NCBI GenBank assembly: GCA_964477275.1
Contig: CAYZDV010000074.1
Coordinates: 1-9,713 of the forward strand
From: CAYZDV01 sp964477275
GTDB lineage: Bacteria; Acidobacteriota; Aminicenantia; Aminicenantales; Aminicenantaceae
Length of the DNA stretch: 9,713 bases
Direction of reading: 5' to 3'
Shown here: in pieces, positions 1 to 6,759 of the stretch
Numbering within the stretch: position 1 is the first letter of the stretch
Layout: the number at the start of each line of letters is the position of its first letter
The notes under the pieces: generated by a model
The model's input: the letters and a program-made list of their open reading frames with translations, nothing else
Told to the model about the DNA's origin: nothing
Databases searched by the model: none
Translations under genes and position numbers: made by a program

Positions 1-60
1 TCGGCCTTTCACCATCAGCATCCGGTTCTTCTCTCCGCCATTCTCAACAACTTTTTTCCA

Positions 61-93
61 TGGCTTGAAGTTCAAGCCAATGAACGCTAAAAT
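61..93 (+). promoter_or_regulatory. Sigma70-like promoter with overlapping palindromic operator
   Basis: A -35-like TTGAAG (65-70) and a -10-like TAAAAT (88-93) are separated by exactly 17 bp. This would start transcription near position 100, giving a leader of about 30 nt before the ATG at 131. A perfect odd-centred palindrome, TGGCTTGAAGTTCAAGCCA (61-79), lies over the -35 box and the start of the spacer. That is the usual position of a repressor operator. No T-tract follows it on either strand, so it does not look like a terminator. The elements are seen directly; promoter and operator function is inferred. Confidence 0.55.
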
Positions 94-119
94 GATAGAG
101 TCGCTATTCCCGATAGACC

Positions 120-125
120 AGGAGG
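120..125 (+). promoter_or_regulatory. Ribosome binding site for the OmpH/Skp-like gene
   Basis: AGGAGG is a perfect Shine-Dalgarno core, 5 nt upstream of the ATG at 131. It fixes the start there rather than at the in-frame TTG at 65, which lies inside the promoter/palindrome and has no ribosome binding site. Confidence 0.85.
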
Positions 126-130
126 AAGAC

Positions 131-664
131 ATGAAACGTCGAAAGGCAGGAATCATCGTATCCCTCATTGCGGTGATGGCCGTTTTCACCATCCAGGGAC
201 TTTCTCAGGAAGGCGCAAGGATCGCGCTGGTCAACTCCCAGGAGGTGTTTGAGAAATCGTCGGAAGGGAAAAAGGCCATCGTCCAGCTCAGGGAAAGAGA
301 AGAGGGCATAAAGCAGGAACTGGCCAGACTCGACGACAGGATCCAGGAACTCCAGACAAAATTCAACACCCAGAGATTGACTCTGACCGATGAAGCCATG
401 ACTCAACTCGCCTCCGACCTCGAGAGGACCAGGACGGAGCGCAAGCGAAAAGAGGAGGACTTTGCCCGGGATTACCAGCGGCTTCAGCTCCGGCTCTGGC
501 AGAAAGTGAGGGATGAAGTGGTGCCCATCATCGAGCAGATCGCCAGTGAAAAGGGAGTCGATATCGCGCTGGACATGGCCGGAGCCAGCATCGTCTACTT
601 CAACCCGGCGATCGACATCACCGCCGAAGTCGTCAAAAGGTATGATGCATCCAAAATCAAATAA
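131..664 (+). CDS. OmpH/Skp-family periplasmic chaperone
   Basis: A 177-residue protein of the size and layout of the OmpH/Skp family. These are periplasmic trimeric holdases that keep unfolded outer-membrane proteins soluble on their way to the BAM complex. Residues 1-26 form a signal peptide (MKRRK basic start, hydrophobic core IIVSLIAVMAVF). The family's opening beta strand follows (ARIALVNSQEVFEKS, about 29-43). Residues 45-125 are a long Lys/Arg/Glu/Gln-rich coiled coil, the tentacle arm. The C-terminal segment returns to the body (EKGVDIALDMAGASIVYFNP, about 140-159), where the family typically has an I-x-Y-x-(N/D)-x-x-x-D-I-T-x-x-V pattern; here it ends VYFNPAIDITAEVVKRY. The start is set by AGGAGG at 120-125. 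No bamA or lpxD neighbour, the usual partners of skp, is visible; the next plus-strand gene is a small beta-barrel and a plausible client. Family assignment is firm; orthology to E. coli skp is not shown. Confidence 0.9.
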   Translation: MKRRKAGIIVSLIAVMAVFTIQGLSQEGARIALVNSQEVFEKSSEGKKAIVQLREREEGIKQELARLDDRIQELQTKFNTQRLTLTDEAMTQLASDLERTRTERKRKEEDFARDYQRLQLRLWQKVRDEVVPIIEQIASEKGVDIALDMAGASIVYFNPAIDITAEVVKRYDASKIK

Positions 665-1148
665 AAACGCCTGAAGAATAACACTAACACCGGCCGAGCG
701 TCTCCATCCCGGTCCTGAGATTACTCAGAAAAAAACAGGCGCTGAAGAAATTTCCTGTATCAAATCCTCATGAAAACCTTTCCAGATCCATGACCATATC
801 AGGAGACAGGCCGAGTGTTTGGGGAATGGAGTCGCTCCCTTCAGATTTTTAACGCCATTCCCTCACCGTCCGCTGGTCACTGTCACGGTTTTGGAATTTC
901 TCTTGATTTTATGAAAGGAGAGCGTTATCTTTTCTATCAGAAAATGAGGAAAGCAAAGAACTCCGGTCGAGGAGACCCCGCCAAGAGCTTCATTTTGAAG
1001 TCCTCAGGGATGCCATACTCCTGAAATTTCCTGACGGGAAAAAATGCTGCCGTGAAGAAAAAAATTTAACTGCCCATTATTCGCGTTCTGATTTTGAAAT
1101 GCTGCAGGGGGTCATGAAAATTTTTTGTTGAGTGAAGGAGGAACGACC
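665..1148. other. Intergenic region with small inverted repeats, no convincing gene
   Basis: A 484-base stretch between the chaperone and the beta-barrel gene. CTGAG-ATTA-CTCAG (716-729) forms a short hairpin followed by an A-run, so it is not a plus-strand terminator. GGGAATGG (822-829) pairs perfectly with CCATTCCC (855-862) across a 25-nt loop. AAATGCTGC occurs twice in direct orientation (1042-1050 and 1097-1105). The last 90 bases are rich in A and T tracts, as expected upstream of a gene, but no well-spaced -35/-10 pair is convincing. A GTG-initiated 69-codon frame at 815-1024 lacks a ribosome binding site and protein-like composition. Confidence 0.5.
1136..1141 (+). promoter_or_regulatory. 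Ribosome binding site for the beta-barrel gene
   Basis: AGGAGG sits 7 nt upstream of ATG 1149. It selects 1149 over the in-frame TTG at 1125, which is upstream of this site. The peptide starting at 1149 opens as a classical signal peptide (MKKLFLAVMA). Confidence 0.85.
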
Positions 1149-1610
1149 ATGAAAAAACTTTTCCTGGCCGTCATGGCCACCGCATTCTATTCTCTTCTCT
1201 CCCCCGTCAGCGCAGACGCCCAGGACAGCGGGTTTGGCCTGGGGATCATCCTGGGCGAGCCAACCGGCATCTCCCTCAAGACATGGGTCCGGAGCAACGC
1301 CGCCATAGATGGGGCTGTAGCCTGGTCTTTCGGCCAGAATTCCGCCATCCATCTCCACGCCGATTATCTGTTCCATGACTTCAATCTCTTCGACGTGGAA
1401 AGCGGAAAGCTCCCTCTGTTTTTCGGAATCGGCGCAAGATTCAAGGCTGAACCGGAGGCGAAATTCGGGATTCGCTTTCCGGTCGGCATCGCCTACATCT
1501 TCGAGAAAGCACCTCTGGACATCTTTCTCGAACTCGGGCCCGTGCTCGACCTGGCTCCAGGGGTGAGTTTTGGCTTCACCGGAAGCCTCGGCGCAAGATA
1601 TTACTTTTGA
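1149..1610 (+). CDS. Small outer-membrane beta-barrel protein
   Basis: A 153-residue predicted exported protein. Residues 1-24 are a Sec signal peptide with a good signal-peptidase I site (SADA before Gln25). The mature part consists of short alternating hydrophobic/polar strands rich in Gly and aromatics, for example GFGLGIILGEPTGISLKTW (28-46), AIHLHADYLF (66-75), LPLFFGIGARF (88-98), AKFGIRFPVGIAYIF (104-118), LDIFLELGPVLDL (123-135) and the last strand SLGARYYF. The terminal Phe preceded by aromatics is the typical beta-signal read by the BAM complex. The pattern resembles small 8-strand barrels such as the DUF3996/BAPKO_0422-like group, though I cannot confirm that family by search. Function (pore, structural or adhesin) cannot be told. 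It lies downstream of the OmpH/Skp-like gene in the same direction, but 484 bases away, so probably on its own transcript. Confidence 0.8.
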   Translation: MKKLFLAVMATAFYSLLSPVSADAQDSGFGLGIILGEPTGISLKTWVRSNAAIDGAVAWSFGQNSAIHLHADYLFHDFNLFDVESGKLPLFFGIGARFKAEPEAKFGIRFPVGIAYIFEKAPLDIFLELGPVLDLAPGVSFGFTGSLGARYYF

Positions 1611-1642
1611 TTCGCTCCATCAGACGGCCCGAATTTCAACCT

Positions 1643-1677
1643 GGGTTTCCGATAGCGTTTTTTCGCACCTCAAACCC
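1643..1677. terminator. Possible weak hairpin between convergent genes
   Basis: GGGTTT (1643-1648) and AAACCC (1672-1677) can pair around a smaller GCG-TTTTTT-CGC element. They lie in the 86-base gap between two convergent genes, where a bidirectional terminator would be expected. Neither strand has a U-tract directly after the stem, so this is only a tentative call. Confidence 0.2.
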
Positions 1678-1696
1678 GCAGCAAAGTGATAACGGC

Positions 1697-2656
1697 CTAA
1701 AGGAGGGGCTTCTCTTCTTTGCTGTGCCGCTCGCTCGTCATAAGAACTTCTTTTAGTGCTTTGACCACATCCGGCCGGAACTGCTTGCCGGAATTGCTCT
1801 CGATCTCTTCATAGGCTTTGAAGGGAGGCATCCCTGCCCGGTATGGCCTGTCTGTGATCATCGCATCGTAGGCATCTGCGACTGCTATGATCTCCGCTCC
1901 CAGGGGAATATCTTCCTTCTCCCTGGATGAGGTTCCTTTTTTCTCGAAGTAATATTTATGATGAGCCAGGACAAGCGGCACAGCTTCTTCCAGGACTCCT
2001 CCCACCAGGGATATGATCCGGGCTCCTTTCTGTGGGTGGTTCTGCATAACCTCTTTTTCTTCTGCCGTTAAGGACGCGGCCTTCTGGACCACATCGATGC
2101 TGATGTCGATTTTCCCGATATCGTGGAGGAGGGCCGCGGTCTTGATATTCTCTCTTTCGAAAGAAGGCAAGCCCATGACCCGGGCAATGTCATCAGCCAG
2201 ATGAGAGACCCGGACCGAATGTCCCTGGGTGTATCTGTCCGCCGATTCCAGGTATTTGGTTAAAATCTCCAGGATTCCTATGTAAGCAGCCCTTAACTCA
2301 TTTATTTTCTTTTCTTTCTCTTCATACAAATAGCCGATGGCCGCACTGGTGAGAATCAAAAACGAGCTCCAGGCCAGAAGGCTGACGAGGACGTACATTT
2401 TTTCCACATCTTGACCAAAAAAAGATGACGGAGAAAGCATCAGGAAAATGATGACAGACAAAATGCAGAGAAGGGCCGTCAGGACTGCCATCCTCTTGCC
2501 CAGAAAATAACCGGCGATGATGATCGGCAGATAAAAGAAGTTCAAAAACCCGATTTTGTAGGGAACAAAATAGTTGATGATGACGATAATCAGGAGAACA
2601 GTTAGGATCAGAATCTTTTCAAAGTGTTTGAAAACGTAATCTTTGACTTTTTGCAT
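1697..2656 (-). CDS. Membrane-anchored HD-GYP-like protein with degenerate GYP motif
   Basis: A 319-residue protein. Four hydrophobic helices lie at about 14-30, 37-52, 56-75 and 86-110, a compact membrane module as in many HD-GYP and kinase sensors. A short charged linker (YEEKEKKINELR) leads to a cytoplasmic HD domain (about 125-305). Expected metal-site residues are present: H146 (GHSVRVSHL), H178-D179 with K182 (LLHDIGK), H207 (NHPQKGA), H232-H233 (AHHKYY) and D261 (VADAYDAM), plus TDRPYR. HD-GYP enzymes hydrolyse cyclic di-GMP (some 3',3'-cGAMP). The signature after the double His is altered: ungapped alignment to HHExxDGxGYP puts Phe-Glu where Asp-Gly belongs and Lys-Gly-Thr where Gly-Tyr-Pro belongs. 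It may have changed specificity, lack activity, or act as a binding-only receptor. The start is ATG 2656; an in-frame GTG at 2665 lies inside the ribosome binding site. It is convergent with the beta-barrel gene and divergent from the scaffold/HD-GYP cluster. Confidence 0.9.
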   Translation of the reverse strand: MQKVKDYVFKHFEKILILTVLLIIVIINYFVPYKIGFLNFFYLPIIIAGYFLGKRMAVLTALLCILSVIIFLMLSPSSFFGQDVEKMYVLVSLLAWSSFLILTSAAIGYLYEEKEKKINELRAAYIGILEILTKYLESADRYTQGHSVRVSHLADDIARVMGLPSFERENIKTAALLHDIGKIDISIDVVQKAASLTAEEKEVMQNHPQKGARIISLVGGVLEEAVPLVLAHHKYYFEKKGTSSREKEDIPLGAEIIAVADAYDAMITDRPYRAGMPPFKAYEEIESNSGKQFRPDVVKALKEVLMTSERHSKEEKPLL

Positions 2657-2660
2657 ATAT

Positions 2661-2669
2661 ATCACCTCT
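2661..2669 (-). promoter_or_regulatory. Ribosome binding site deciding the start of the membrane HD-GYP gene
   Basis: On the minus strand AGAGGTGAT precedes ATG 2656, with about 5 nt between GAGGTGA and the start codon. The in-frame GTG at 2665-2663 is part of this sequence, so the earlier start is unlikely. Confidence 0.75.
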
Positions 2670-2720
2670 GAAAAATAGTCCGAAATCCAGCTTTTTTCGT
2701 TATCCAGTTAATGAAATATA

Positions 2721-2747
2721 TTTATAATGAAACGCTCATCATTTCAA
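2721..2747 (-). promoter_or_regulatory. Possible divergent promoter elements
   Basis: On the minus strand TTGAAA (2747-2742) is followed after 15 bp by TATAAA (2726-2721). This is a reasonable but slightly short-spaced promoter for the membrane HD-GYP gene, about 50 nt before its ribosome binding site. On the plus strand the same bases hold a perfect TATAAT (2723-2728) with only a poor -35 (TTATCC, 2700-2705). Both directions may be served from this AT-rich block; function is inferred. Confidence 0.3.
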
Positions 2748-3111
2748 GCACCCAATTATTCTATCCGATTATGACAAGCCCGGAGCTGAAAATAGTCGCT
2801 CGGCTTCATCAACTTCACTTTATGCAAAATCCCAGGATAAAAACATTACCTCAGGAGATGATTCCGGGAATGACTTTCAGGCCCGTTTCCTCACCCGGAA
2901 GGATGAACGTATCTCCCTTTTCAAGGTCAGCCGGGAGGATGCTCGCCAATGCCAGCGCATGGAACAGCGGTTTTTTTCTTTTCCCGAAAATCACCAAAAT
3001 TGTATTTACTTTTCCGGCGAATTTTATTATCTTGTTATTGCCGAAGCAAAAGAATCAAAAGAGTATTTCCAGGCGCCAGGGATTGGAACAGAACCAAAGT
3101 TCATCCTCTAA
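2731..3111 (+). other. Possible start-less coding remnant in the divergent intergenic region
   Basis: Reading plus-strand codons from AAC 2731 gives 126 sense codons before TAA 3109-3111, with no ATG, GTG or TTG until ATG 2959, which would leave only 50 residues. The translation looks protein-like, especially the second half: FQARFLTRKDERISLFKVS (codons 2875-2931), CIYFSGEFYYLVIAEAKES, then YFQAPGIGTEPKFIL at the end. It uses the GAA, CTC, ATC and CGG codons common in the neighbours. It ends 21 nt before ATG 3133 and in the same frame. I do not recognise the family. It could be a decayed gene, a gene with a non-standard start, or chance; the antisense strand in the same codon register is also partly open and protein-like (one internal TGA). 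The 476-base region 2657-3132 has no other gene I would support. Confidence 0.3.
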
Positions 3112-3132
3112 CCGGATGACCATCAATATAAG

Positions 3133-5064
3133 ATGAATAAAGAAAAGGCTCTTGAGGAGTTCTTCCGAAGTCTCAAATTAATGCTGAAGACCGCTTCTAT
3201 CTATCCTCAAGGCCACCCTGCGCTCCGGGCATCCGCCGAAAATATCAAGGCGAAAATCGATTCCCTTCTGGCGTCGACATCTCCTCTCAAGGTCAGTTTT
3301 TCTCCTCGCTCCATCCTGGTCGACGGTCAATACCTGGAAAAAGAGAAACTCTACGAAGAGCTGGCCCTCTTTTTTCATGCCCACCGGATAAAGGATGTGG
3401 AAATCAGAGACGGAGTGACTGTCGAGGAGCTGGCAAATCTGTTCACGCTCGTCGACCTCCCCGTTCGACAGGTTTTCTGGAGGGGAGGCTTTCGCAAGAT
3501 ACTCGAGGAGGAAAACATCTCCCATGTCAGCATCCATGAACTTGACTATTCCCAGCTCCTGCTCGGGGAGGGCGAAGAAATCAAGGAAATCTGGCCGTAT
3601 CTTCTCGAGGAGGCGGTGGACCTAACAGATGCCCGGAAGATCATTCAGCTTGCCGACCATTTTGAGAAAGTCATCGGCCACCTCCGGATTGGGGAGCTTC
3701 TGGAGAAGAAAGAGTTCAACCTGAGCTTCGAGAAGTTTTTTACCCTGTTAAAAAGCATGGATGAGGAGAAATTCCGGGAGTGTTCCAAACAGTTGCTGAC
3801 GGCCATCGTCAGAAACAGAGAGATTATCAAGGAAACGAACCTGAAGCAGTTGAGGAAGATTCTCAAAGGCTTGAGCGAGAAAGAAATGACGTCCGCGCTT
3901 CTTGAGGAAATACTGAGCGATGAGCATTTTGACCTCTTGAGCTTTCAAGTCTTTTCCGAAGTCTCCAAAAGAAGAACAAAAAAAATCGCCGACTCCCTGC
4001 AGACGCAGATCCGGAAAGAAGGTTTATTCACCCGCTTCCCGAAGGTCAAGCAGAAAATCAAGAAGCTGCTGACTGGATCGACTGCTGAGGTCATATCCGA
4101 AGTCTACCGCCAAACACTCTCCGCACTCATCGCTGACATGCCGTCTGAGGGGACAATATCCCTCGACAAAAATCGCCTCCAGAAAAATTACCAGTTCCTC
4201 CTCCTCAGTCTATTGGATGAAGAGCAGAAGGAAAAGAGGCTGGTGGAAATCCTGGAGAAAATCCTCGATGAATGGGAAAACATTGTCCAGGAGAGGAAGC
4301 TGGAGTATCTCCAGTATCTGGTGCAAATCCTGGAGAAACGAAGGAAAGAATTATCCAGTGAGCCGGTGTTGAAACTGGCGAACCTGCGCCTTCTCAACTT
4401 CATCATCGACGCCGCTTCTGCTGAGGAAAACGGCGACGCCCACCTCGAAGAATTTATCGACTATCTGAAAGGAAGCTTCATCAGCAGCAAGGCTTTTCTC
4501 AGCAAGATATTCGACGAACACAAATTGAACCCCGCCATCATGAAATTCTTTTTCAGACTCCACCCGGACAGCGTTCCCCTTTTCAACAAAAGACTGGCCG
4601 AGAAACTATCCGACCGGGAATTCCTGATGAGAGTCATCGGAAGCCTGGAAAAGATGAACCGCCCGGAATCGCAACAAATACTGAGCTTCATCCTGTTTTA
4701 TGGCGATGAATTCCTCAAGGCCGAAGCTCTGAAGGCCATGGGCAGCGTTTCCGTTCATGACGGAAATTCTCTGCTGAAGATTCTCGATGAGGAAAGCGAG
4801 CCTCTCCGAAAGGAAGCTCTCAAGTTGCTCGCCAGCAAGGAGGAAACCAAAGAAAGAACCCTGGAAATGCTTTTCTCCATTTCCTCTCCCTTCGGCATCC
4901 GGAACAAGGTTTTGCTCAAGAATATCCGGATGGTCGAGGAACTGGATTTGAAAGAAGCCAGAGAGTGCCTGATGGCCCTGACCCAGAAAAAATTTTTCTG
5001 GAATAAAAAAATCAAAGACGAAGCCTTGAAAGTCCTGGAGAAATGGGATGCAAGAAATCATTAA
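3133..5064 (+). CDS. Helical HEAT-like scaffold protein with cluster-specific N-terminal domain
   Basis: A 643-residue soluble protein with no signal peptide or membrane helix. Residues about 8-145 form the domain shared by the next three genes: a helix with LKTASIYPQGHPAL (18-31), strands around KVSFSPRSILVDGQYL (53-68), a helix, then VEIRDGVTVEELANLF (89-104) and ISHVSIHEL (129-137). Residues 150-520 are almost wholly amphipathic helices rich in Leu, Lys and Glu. The C-terminus, from about 527 on (FLKAEALKAMGSV, then PLRKEALKLLASKE, IRNKVLL and IKDEALKVLEKW), has the spacing of HEAT/armadillo-like repeats, which usually serve as protein-binding scaffolds. No catalytic motif is seen. ATG 3133 is the first start after an in-frame TAA at 3109 and falls just before the shared domain, but the ribosome binding site is weak (GGATGA, 13 nt away). 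Its end overlaps the next gene by 17 nt, implying coupled translation. Function is inferred from architecture only. Confidence 0.85.
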   Translation: MNKEKALEEFFRSLKLMLKTASIYPQGHPALRASAENIKAKIDSLLASTSPLKVSFSPRSILVDGQYLEKEKLYEELALFFHAHRIKDVEIRDGVTVEELANLFTLVDLPVRQVFWRGGFRKILEEENISHVSIHELDYSQLLLGEGEEIKEIWPYLLEEAVDLTDARKIIQLADHFEKVIGHLRIGELLEKKEFNLSFEKFFTLLKSMDEEKFRECSKQLLTAIVRNREIIKETNLKQLRKILKGLSEKEMTSALLEEILSDEHFDLLSFQVFSEVSKRRTKKIADSLQTQIRKEGLFTRFPKVKQKIKKLLTGSTAEVISEVYRQTLSALIADMPSEGTISLDKNRLQKNYQFLLLSLLDEEQKEKRLVEILEKILDEWENIVQERKLEYLQYLVQILEKRRKELSSEPVLKLANLRLLNFIIDAASAEENGDAHLEEFIDYLKGSFISSKAFLSKIFDEHKLNPAIMKFFFRLHPDSVPLFNKRLAEKLSDREFLMRVIGSLEKMNRPESQQILSFILFYGDEFLKAEALKAMGSVSVHDGNSLLKILDEESEPLRKEALKLLASKEETKERTLEMLFSISSPFGIRNKVLLKNIRMVEELDLKEARECLMALTQKKFFWNKKIKDEALKVLEKWDARNH

Positions 5065-6406
5065 AGACTTTTTGACCGCGCTCACCTCCGCTGTTCAGGC
5101 GGCAAAGCTCTATACGCTCGAGCACCCCAAATTCCAGGACTTTGTCGATCGAGCTTTCAAAAGCCTGCAAAGGGCCCTTGTTGAGCGAAAAGAATTGATC
5201 ATCGGCATCGTTAAGGGAGAACTGGCCTTCGAGCACCTTATTTTTTTTGACCTGAGCAAGAAATTGGAGCCGATGATCCATTATCTCACGGAAAAAGAAA
5301 TCGAGAGAATCGTTTTTTATCGAACCATCCAGAAAGAAGAGCTGGCCAAGTTCATCGCTTTCCTGACCGCGCCCCAGGAAAGAGAGCGCAAAGACCCGGG
5401 AGGATATTTCTCACTGCTGGGAATCAAGAATATCCATGTGGGAAGAATCAGGGAACCCAAACCTGAGTTGAAAGAAAAATTCAAAAAGCTGAGGGACTAC
5501 CTCATCGGGTACGAAATCTCCCTCGAGAAGGTCAACCATTACCTGCAGAAAATTATCGACCAGGAAGAACTCGACTATCTTGAGCTTCGCTTCGATGTCC
5601 TGAATTTCCTCGAAAACCTGATCGACATGTACCAGGAGTTCCTGGACCTGACCATGTTCAGGAGAAAAGACCTCATCACCTTTGTCCATCTTTTGAACGT
5701 GACCATCCTTTCCATGCACACGGCCTCAAAAATCGGCTTTTCCAGGGACGATGTCCTGGATCTGGGAATCGCTTCCCTGTTTCACGACATCGGAAAGCTT
5801 TACATTTCCCGAAAAATCGTTCAGAAAACCGACAGGCTGGACAGTGAGGAGCTCTCACTCATGAAACATCACACCATCATCGGAGCCGAAATTCTCTTCA
5901 GGTACATTGACACAATGGGAACTCTTCCGGTTGTCGTGGCTTTCGAGCACCATCTCCGCTATGATCTGAAAGGCTACCCCAAGCTGGCCTTTCCCCAGAA
6001 GCCTCACCCCGCCTCCTCCATGGTTTCCATCTGCGATGTCTATGACGCCCTTTCTCAGCAGAGATCCTACAAGAAAAGTTACCCTCCGGAAAAAATCTAT
6101 GAGGTGATGTCCAGGGAAAAAGGAAGCGCATTTGACCCCCAGCTGCTGGACAAGTTTTTCCAGATCATGGGAGTCTGGCCGGTGAAAAGCATTGTTTCCC
6201 TCAGCGATGGAAGTGTCGCCGTAGTCAGAGAGCAGAATGAAAACGACATCTTCAATCCCAGGGTGGAAGTTCTTTCCCCCGATATAAAGAAAGGACTGAT
6301 CGACCTGGCCAGGAAAAAGTTGAAGATTATTTCCTACCTCAATCCCTGGGCCGAAGGCAAAAAATACCTGCGGATGCTCGAATCCGGACAGGCTTCTTCC
6401 CCGTAA
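5048..6406 (+). CDS. HD-GYP domain phosphodiesterase with cluster-specific N-terminal domain
   Basis: A 452-residue soluble protein. Residues 1-135 are the shared domain: VQAAKLYTLEHPKF (16-29), a strand pair around IIGIVKGELAFEHLIFF (51-67), IQKEELAKFIAFL (94-106) and IKNIHVGRI (126-134). A helical linker (140-205) leads to an HD-GYP domain (about 208-375) with H214, H246-D247 and K250 (FHDIGK), H275 (HHTIIGAEIL), H301-H302, GYP at 309-311 (HHLRYDLKGYP) and D330 in CDVYDALSQQRSY. These are the ligands of the di- or tri-iron site that hydrolyses cyclic di-GMP. The Gly of the DG step is Leu here. A C-terminal tail (375-420, VSLSDGSVAVV then NPRVEVL) matches the small beta extension often following HD-GYP domains. 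The ATG lies inside the end of the preceding gene (17-nt overlap), with GGAG 7 nt upstream. It is probably an active phosphodiesterase translated in step with its scaffold partner; substrate is not proven. Confidence 0.92.
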   Translation: MQEIIKDFLTALTSAVQAAKLYTLEHPKFQDFVDRAFKSLQRALVERKELIIGIVKGELAFEHLIFFDLSKKLEPMIHYLTEKEIERIVFYRTIQKEELAKFIAFLTAPQERERKDPGGYFSLLGIKNIHVGRIREPKPELKEKFKKLRDYLIGYEISLEKVNHYLQKIIDQEELDYLELRFDVLNFLENLIDMYQEFLDLTMFRRKDLITFVHLLNVTILSMHTASKIGFSRDDVLDLGIASLFHDIGKLYISRKIVQKTDRLDSEELSLMKHHTIIGAEILFRYIDTMGTLPVVVAFEHHLRYDLKGYPKLAFPQKPHPASSMVSICDVYDALSQQRSYKKSYPPEKIYEVMSREKGSAFDPQLLDKFFQIMGVWPVKSIVSLSDGSVAVVREQNENDIFNPRVEVLSPDIKKGLIDLARKKLKIISYLNPWAEGKKYLRMLESGQASSP

Positions 6407-6759
6407 TCTGAATTTTTTCAGCGACCTCCTTCTCCCACCGGTCTTCGCAAGTCCTCTCACCGAATTCCTTCACAAGATGTAAGGGCTCTTTTTCAATTTT
6501 TCGCTAACGGGTGAGGATGGGGGTGAGAAAAAGCCCGAAAAATCACCCCCTGATTCACCCCGGGGAAATATTGACTTCATCGCGGACTTTCAGCCATTAT
6601 TATAATCACCCAGTGGCGAGCAATGAAAGCGCTCACCCCTCAACTCAGCGTCAAGGAAATAAAACCAACCGGGGAAAGATTTCCATCCGGAAGCACTCTT
6701 CCATTTTTCTTCATTTGGGGCGACTAAATTCCTGCCCCTTTTCGAGAGGGTAGACCAGA
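6407..6759 (+). promoter_or_regulatory. Intergenic regulatory region with repeated TCACCC/GGGTGA motifs
   Basis: A 353-base gap separating the two gene pairs, with no supported gene. TCACCC occurs at 6543, 6555, 6606 and 6633, and its complement GGGTGA at 6509 and 6521. The segments 6509-6526 and 6543-6560 form an inverted repeat matching at 14 of 18 positions around a 16-nt centre. The set brackets the putative promoter at 6571-6606. No T-tract follows the inverted repeat, so operator or RNA-structure roles are more likely than termination. The open frame at 6511-6753 has no ribosome binding site and shadow-like composition. Confidence 0.45.
6571..6606 (+). promoter_or_regulatory. Putative promoter for the second gene pair
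   Basis: TTGACT (6571-6576) is a good -35 match. An 18-bp spacer leads to CATTAT (6595-6600); a perfect TATAAT (6601-6606) follows but lies 24 bp from that -35. One TCACCC motif starts on the last base of the TATAAT. The leader to ATG 6760 would be about 145 nt. The second pair may therefore have its own transcript; this is inferred from motifs only. Confidence 0.4.

Noticed and set aside
65..130. N-terminal extension of the OmpH/Skp-like gene from TTG 65
   Set aside because: It has no ribosome binding site, overlaps the promoter and palindrome, and would bury the signal peptide; AGGAGG sits right before ATG 131.
716..736. Hairpin CTGAG-ATTA-CTCAG as terminator of the chaperone gene
   Set aside because: It is followed by A residues rather than T on the plus strand, so it does not meet the intrinsic-terminator pattern.
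815..1024. 69-codon GTG frame
   Set aside because: No ribosome binding site, no recognisable domain, low-complexity shadow-like composition.
2711..3136. 141-codon plus-strand frame whose end overlaps ATG 3133 as ATGA
   Set aside because: No ribosome binding site; translation rich in Ser, Arg, Met and Pro looks like an off-frame shadow; the adjacent frame is more protein-like. The ATGA overlap is probably chance.
5855..6460. 201-codon minus-strand frame opposite the first soluble HD-GYP gene
   Set aside because: Antisense shadow of a gene with clear catalytic motifs; no start signal.
6511..6753. 80-codon frame in the gap between modules
   Set aside because: Starts inside the inverted repeat, lacks a ribosome binding site, and covers the likely promoter.
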